Shown here: positions 6,078 to 9,338 of the stretch, piece by piece
Layout: every line of letters starts with the position of its first letter
Numbering within the stretch: position 1 is the stretch's first letter
Source of the DNA: JBBDXA01 sp040902585
GTDB taxonomy: Bacteria > Planctomycetota > Phycisphaerae > Phycisphaerales > Phycisphaeraceae
Direction of reading: 5' to 3'
DNA: 9,338 bases
Assembly: GCA_040902585.1 (NCBI GenBank)
Contig: JBBDXA010000016.1
Coordinates: forward strand, 1 to 9,338
Translations under genes and position numbers: made by a program
The notes under the pieces: generated by a model
The model's input: only the letters and a program-made list of their open reading frames with translations
Database searches by the model: none
What the model was told of the DNA's origin: nothing

Positions 6078-8129
6078 TCACTTACTCTTCACGCGCCAGG
6101 TCTCATCGAAAAACCCCGCGTTCACCACCTTGCCCGGCCAAACCGAATTCGGCGGCGTCTTCAAATCCACCACCGCCCAGTCCGGCAGCATCGGCACTTG
6201 CCGGGCGTTGTTCAGATGGGCATACTCCCGAAAGGTGAAGCCGCTGTTGAGCACGACATATCGCTCGGCATTCAGCGGGTTCGGATGGATTGCGATCAGG
6301 GCGTGGTCAGCCGGGTTGTAGTTGGAACCGCCCACGGCTATCGCCTGCTCAGTCCACCTGATGGGCAGCTTGTCCGCGATGCGCTTCATCACCGCGTTGC
6401 TTTCGGGATCGCCCCACAGCACGAGATTCGCGCCGGCGATGTCTGCATCCGTAATCGCCGTGTCATCCTTCACGCGAGCCTCGCCGCGGAAGTGTCTTCG
6501 CCACTGTTCGATTCCGCGCTCGAGTTCTTCCTTCGCCCACTTCTCCACCCTCTCGTTGCGGGCCTTGCCGGTGGGGCGCACGAAGATGAACGAATCCATG
6601 AAGGCATCATCGATCGGGCCTTGCAGGTCATGCTTCTTGCGAACGAGTCCCGCTTCGCGCGGCCGGGCGCCGAGTTTCCATTGCGTACCCACCCTGTGAA
6701 ACGAAGCCTGGAACGAACGGTCGGTGCCGATGGCCAGGCCGGTGATGTCCTGCTTGTCGATCCGCACCTTCACTTTGTTGCGCACATCCATGTACAACTG
6801 GCCGGGCTTCAGGTCGATCGTGAACGCCGCGACGCCTTTGGTGGAGACCTCGAACAATTCGTTGCGATTCACCTCTTCGTACTCGGTGCTGAAGTCCGCA
6901 GTGATGCGCGCCTGCTCCCAATGCTCATCCATTTCATCGATCGTGATCCAGTACATGCGGTTGTACTTGAGCGTGTAGGTGACCAGGTCCACCTTCCAGC
7001 GCATCGCGTCTCGACCAATCGCGGCGAGGCTGTCCATGCGGCGTTCGACTTCCTTCGCCGCTTCCGTTTCGTACTTGTGCGGTGTCTTCGGGCCGATGAT
7101 GTGCGTGAGCGTCATGCCCTCCTTCTCCAGCGCGACCGCCATGATGTCAGCCGCCTGCTTCTGCTTGTCCACCTCACCGGAGTAGGCAACGGTCGGCACA
7201 TTGGAAAGATTGATCGCGTAGTCCGTGCAGTCGTACATGTGCCAGAGTTTTTCTTCCCACCACGTGGGCTTGAGCGTTTCCTGCTGGAACACCTTGAGAA
7301 AATCGGGCGTTTCACTGAAGCCCGCGCCGGGGTTGGCGGCAAACCACTGGTCCGCATGATGCACGGCAAAGTGCCACGCCGCCGCGCCGCCCATCGAGAA
7401 GCCGCGCACGGCGATGCGGTCCATGTCGATGCGGTAGTGCTTCTTCACCGCGTCGAGCGCCTCGAAGCCATCGACTTCACCCGCGAACTTGTTGGCATTG
7501 TTCCACCGTCCGTAGGGATGCAGCACGATGGTGTCCGCGGGGGCGAACTGTCCGACGCTCTTGCGGCGCTGCTGAATGAAGTTGAGTTCGCTCAGCGTTT
7601 CGCCCCGGCCGTGAAACCAGAAATCCAGCCGCACGCGCGGGCCTCTGCGGCTGTAGGACTCGGGGATCACCAGACCGTACGGCTGCACCGAGCCGTCGAT
7701 CTTCGACACGTAGCCGCGCACGACCAGCCCGGTCTGCTCCGTCCACGTCGGCTTTCCCTCGGCCAGCGAAGCGGCGCGCTCCCGGCCTTCCTTGATCAAC
7801 TCGAACGCAACATCAATCTCCTTCTCCGCATGAAACTCCTGATACTTCAGCGCATCATGCGCCGCCTTGTAATAGATCAGCACATCAGGCAGCAGCGCGA
7901 GGGTGGCGGTATCCTTGCGCTTGCCGGCGATGTCCTTGATCTCGCGATCAAACGCGGCAAGCTGCGTTTCGAGCTCGGCGCGCTTCTCCGCAGGCACCTC
8001 GACGCCGAGCTTGGGCATGCGGCGGACGTTGGCGGGAATGTTGTCCGCGGGCCCGTCAGCGATCGTCAATGAAAGTTTGACGGCAGCGAGCGCGAAGACG
8101 CAGAGCGAAGCGGTGAAGGCAGTGCGCAT
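6078..8129 (-). CDS. Large secreted alpha/beta hydrolase (prolyl oligopeptidase/esterase type)
   Basis: A 683-residue extracytoplasmic serine hydrolase. A hydrophobic N-terminus (about 1-24) looks like a Sec signal. Residues ~45-125 are charged and helical. The alpha/beta hydrolase core, ~135-375, has FHGRGE (172-177) as probable oxyanion-hole strand, the nucleophile elbow GFSMGG with S245, and D321 and H351 (GPKTPHKY) as likely acid and base. The C-terminal ~300 residues do not match a domain I can name. They include a W/Y-rich beta-like part and a Rossmann-looking end (LVLWGDPESN at 569-578). Activity on an acylated sugar or polysaccharide ester is plausible from the neighbours, but a peptidase is not excluded. 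The start at 8129 has GAGG six bases upstream. It follows the small exported protein by 43 bp, so the two may share a transcript. The downstream palindrome at 5969-6064 separates it from the sulfatase. Confidence 0.83.
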   Translation of the reverse strand: MRTAFTASLCVFALAAVKLSLTIADGPADNIPANVRRMPKLGVEVPAEKRAELETQLAAFDREIKDIAGKRKDTATLALLPDVLIYYKAAHDALKYQEFHAEKEIDVAFELIKEGRERAASLAEGKPTWTEQTGLVVRGYVSKIDGSVQPYGLVIPESYSRRGPRVRLDFWFHGRGETLSELNFIQQRRKSVGQFAPADTIVLHPYGRWNNANKFAGEVDGFEALDAVKKHYRIDMDRIAVRGFSMGGAAAWHFAVHHADQWFAANPGAGFSETPDFLKVFQQETLKPTWWEEKLWHMYDCTDYAINLSNVPTVAYSGEVDKQKQAADIMAVALEKEGMTLTHIIGPKTPHKYETEAAKEVERRMDSLAAIGRDAMRWKVDLVTYTLKYNRMYWITIDEMDEHWEQARITADFSTEYEEVNRNELFEVSTKGVAAFTIDLKPGQLYMDVRNKVKVRIDKQDITGLAIGTDRSFQASFHRVGTQWKLGARPREAGLVRKKHDLQGPIDDAFMDSFIFVRPTGKARNERVEKWAKEELERGIEQWRRHFRGEARVKDDTAITDADIAGANLVLWGDPESNAVMKRIADKLPIRWTEQAIAVGGSNYNPADHALIAIHPNPLNAERYVVLNSGFTFREYAHLNNARQVPMLPDWAVVDLKTPPNSVWPGKVVNAGFFDETWRVKSK

Positions 8130-8172
8130 GTGTAACCTCGGTGGAAGGAAAACAACATGCTACCTTGCCGCC

Positions 8173-8643
8173 TTACTCCGTGAGCACAAACACCAGCTTG
8201 GTCTTGGGCGAGAGTGAAACTTTCATTTCCACCCGCTCCAGCTTGTAGCCGGCCACATCCATCTCCTGCGCGGCGAAAAGCGCCTTGAGCACAGCCGTGA
8301 GAATCTTGCGGTCTTCGTGCTTCTCCAGCATCTCGACCTTCTTCTCGTCGCTCACGCGATCCTTCACCAGAAACTCGACCGCGACGGACGGCAGCAGGCC
8401 CACCTCGATCGAAACGTCACCCATGACGAATCCGCCCTCGCGGATGACGCCGGACGCCTCTTTCAGATCCGCCAGCGTCTCGGTGACTTTCTTCTTCGTG
8501 GCTTCGATCGCCTTATCCTTCAGGGCGGCGATCTTGCCCTTCTCCTCTTCCGCGCGGACGGGGACAGCGGCGCTCAACAGGGCCGCGACGATCAGAGCGA
8601 AGGTGAGAAAGGGACGCGCGGCGCGTGACGGGGTGATACACAT
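8173..8643 (-). CDS. Small exported protein of unknown function
   Basis: I do not recognise this 156-residue protein. It starts with a clear Sec signal peptide: positive N-region, a hydrophobic core around 11-26, and a VRA cleavage site at about residue 31 followed by EEE. The mature part begins with a lysine- and glutamate-rich helix (~33-65). A mixed alpha/beta stretch follows, with hydrophobic strands such as VSIEVGLL, VAVEFLV and KLVFVLTE, which reaches the C-terminus. There is no cysteine in the mature chain and no catalytic motif is visible. The start at 8643 is set by GGAGG six bases upstream. A longer open frame to 8772 would add an unlikely leader and run through a hairpin. The hydrolase begins 43 bp downstream on the same strand, suggesting a two-gene operon. 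Confidence 0.78.
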   Translation of the reverse strand: MCITPSRAARPFLTFALIVAALLSAAVPVRAEEEKGKIAALKDKAIEATKKKVTETLADLKEASGVIREGGFVMGDVSIEVGLLPSVAVEFLVKDRVSDEKKVEMLEKHEDRKILTAVLKALFAAQEMDVAGYKLERVEMKVSLSPKTKLVFVLTE

Positions 8644-8649
8644 GAGAGA

Positions 8650-8654
8650 CCTCC
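8650..8654 (-). promoter_or_regulatory. Ribosome binding site of the small exported protein
   Basis: GGAGG on the minus strand, six bases (TCTCTC) before the ATG at 8643. It decides this start over the in-frame ones upstream. Confidence 0.75.
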
Positions 8655-8692
8655 AGCTTGCGAGTGATGTGAATGTAAAGTCCCTTGCAGTC

Positions 8693-8721
8693 ATTCTACA
8701 AGGATGAAGGTGATGGCTGAA
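8693..8721 (-). promoter_or_regulatory. Candidate sigma-70-type promoter for the exported protein/hydrolase pair
   Basis: On the minus strand TTCAGC (8716-8721) and TAGAAT (8693-8698) are separated by 17 bases. The -10 box matches at 5 of 6 positions and the -35 box at 3 of 6. It would give a leader of about 43 bases before the ATG at 8643. It lies downstream of the hairpin at 8740-8757, consistent with a new transcription unit. Confidence 0.35.
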
Positions 8722-8739
8722 ACCGTGCGGCAGTAAACC

Positions 8740-8757
8740 CACCGACAGGAGTCGGTG
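8740..8757 (-). terminator. Hairpin after the PilZ gene, probable terminator
   Basis: CACCGAC (8740-8746) and GTCGGTG (8751-8757) form a perfect 7-bp stem with a four-base loop. On the minus strand the stem is followed by GGTTTA, a short T stretch. The hairpin lies 37 bases past the PilZ stop codon and before the promoter of the next gene. The weak T tract means a rho-independent terminator is likely but not certain. It may also be a repeated intergenic palindrome. Confidence 0.5.
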
Positions 8758-8794
8758 AGCTTTGGGTGGCAATCGACATGATGACGAGGGGAGT

Positions 8795-9190
8795 TCAGCT
8801 CCCGCGATTCACCGATCGGCTGGCATCGATCGCCATCGTGCGGATCGCGGCCGCATCGCTGGGATTCAGATCGTGAAAGTCGAGACCGACCTCATTATCC
8901 TTGCGGCCAATTTCCTTGATCCACATCACCTTCGCCTGCACCTCCACGGCACAGCGATCCGATCGCACCGTCAGGCTGAACAACTCGCCAGTCGTCACCT
9001 GAAGCCTGCCCTTCATCTGAATCCGCATGCCGGTTGCGGAGATGTCGAGTACCTCAGCCTCCTGCCTTTCTCGCGTAGCGTGAATCTTTTTCACGCGAAA
9101 GCGCCCGGCGCGGCGACGATTGTCGCCCTCCACCGGCCTCTCGTAAGGCTTCTCAAGTGACACCGTGTACGGCCGGGGGATACCTCGCAT
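8795..9190 (-). CDS. Stand-alone PilZ domain protein
   Basis: A 131-residue protein made almost entirely of one PilZ domain, the c-di-GMP receptor fold. The two binding motifs are intact: RxxxR at R26-R30 in RRRAGRF, and DxSxxG at D49-G54 in DISATGM. Conserved beta-barrel features follow, including KVMWIK (87-92) and EVGLDF (100-105). There is no signal peptide or partner domain, so it is expected to act in the cytoplasm as a small c-di-GMP-responsive adaptor, with an unknown target. The ATG at 9190 follows a G-rich AGGGGG only three bases upstream, which is a short spacing. It is followed by a hairpin and preceded by the tRNA gene on the same strand. No direct link to the sulfatase genes is shown. 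Confidence 0.88.
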   Translation of the reverse strand: MRGIPRPYTVSLEKPYERPVEGDNRRRAGRFRVKKIHATRERQEAEVLDISATGMRIQMKGRLQVTTGELFSLTVRSDRCAVEVQAKVMWIKEIGRKDNEVGLDFHDLNPSDAAAIRTMAIDASRSVNRGS

Positions 9191-9307
9191 ATTCCCCCTA
9201 TCGGCTGACCGCGGTCGTCACCTGCGTGAACGTCGCCTTCGTTATCGCTCGATGTAGATGCCCCTGCTGAATCGACAACGGCACAGTGGAAGTGAAAAAA
9301 AATGGAA

Positions 9308-9338
9308 CGGTGGGGGTGGGATTCGAACCCACGGTAAG
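9308..9338 (-). tRNA. 3' end of a tRNA, probably tRNA-Ser (partial)
   Basis: On the minus strand the window holds CTTACC, then a T arm with stem GTGGG, loop TTCGAAT and stem CCCAC (9316-9332), then the acceptor strand CCCCACC (9309-9315) and discriminator G (9308). CCA is not encoded. The 5' part, including the anticodon, lies beyond the right edge. G73, and CTTACC before the T arm that could be one side of a long variable stem, favour Ser. Class I tRNAs with G73 are not excluded. An eight-base T run (9295-9302 on the plus strand as A) follows five bases after the tRNA and could help termination. Confidence 0.85.

Noticed and set aside
6012..8072. A 686-codon plus-strand open frame opposite the hydrolase gene
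   Set aside because: It is Arg/His/Leu-rich with no motif, no signal and no ribosome binding site. The minus-strand frame has signal peptide, GFSMGG and a full hydrolase core. It is an antisense shadow from GC-rich codons.

Overview
The window looks like accessory chromosome of a high-GC Planctomycetota-type bacterium, probably a metagenome scaffold because it contains a run of 10 Ns at 5987-5996. The taxonomic reading is inference. It rests on two secreted family-S1 sulfatases close together, a Tat-exported Gfo/Idh/MocA oxidoreductase of the kind multiplied in planctomycetes, long antisense open frames caused by GC-rich codons, and intergenic heptamer arrays and GC-rich palindromes.

Layout, left to right. 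1-315 has no gene: a degenerate direct repeat at the edge (possibly a mobile-element end), a stretch with nothing visible, then an A-rich degenerate heptad array. 316-1266 (-) is a D-2-hydroxyacid dehydrogenase. 1267-1464 holds two inverted arrays of an AATGNCN heptamer with 27-bp perfect arms. 1465-2907 (-) is a lipoprotein sulfatase resembling N-sulfoglucosamine sulfohydrolase. 2908-3052 is a divergent promoter region. 3053-4435 (+) is the Tat-signal Gfo/Idh/MocA oxidoreductase, convergent with 4476-5954 (-), a secreted iduronate-2-sulfatase-like enzyme. 5969-6064 is a nested palindrome interrupted by the assembly gap. 6078-8129 (-) is a large secreted alpha/beta hydrolase with an unassigned C-terminal half. 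8173-8643 (-) is a small exported protein of unknown function, and 8795-9190 (-) a stand-alone PilZ protein. 9308-9338 (-) is the 3' end of a tRNA, probably tRNA-Ser.

How the genes may work together: the two sulfatases, the exported oxidoreductase and the hydrolase fit an extracytoplasmic route that removes sulfate and ester groups from a sulfated polysaccharide and oxidises released sugars, with the cytoplasmic dehydrogenase possibly handling a downstream hydroxyacid. No glycoside hydrolase, polysaccharide lyase, SusC/D-like transporter or sulfatase-maturing enzyme is in the window, so the substrate is not defined. The two sulfatase types match the chemistry of heparan-like glycans, which is a hypothesis only. 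The PilZ protein and tRNA look like separate units. No clearly new protein system is visible. The most unusual material is the non-coding DNA: the inverted heptamer arrays and the gap-bearing palindrome.
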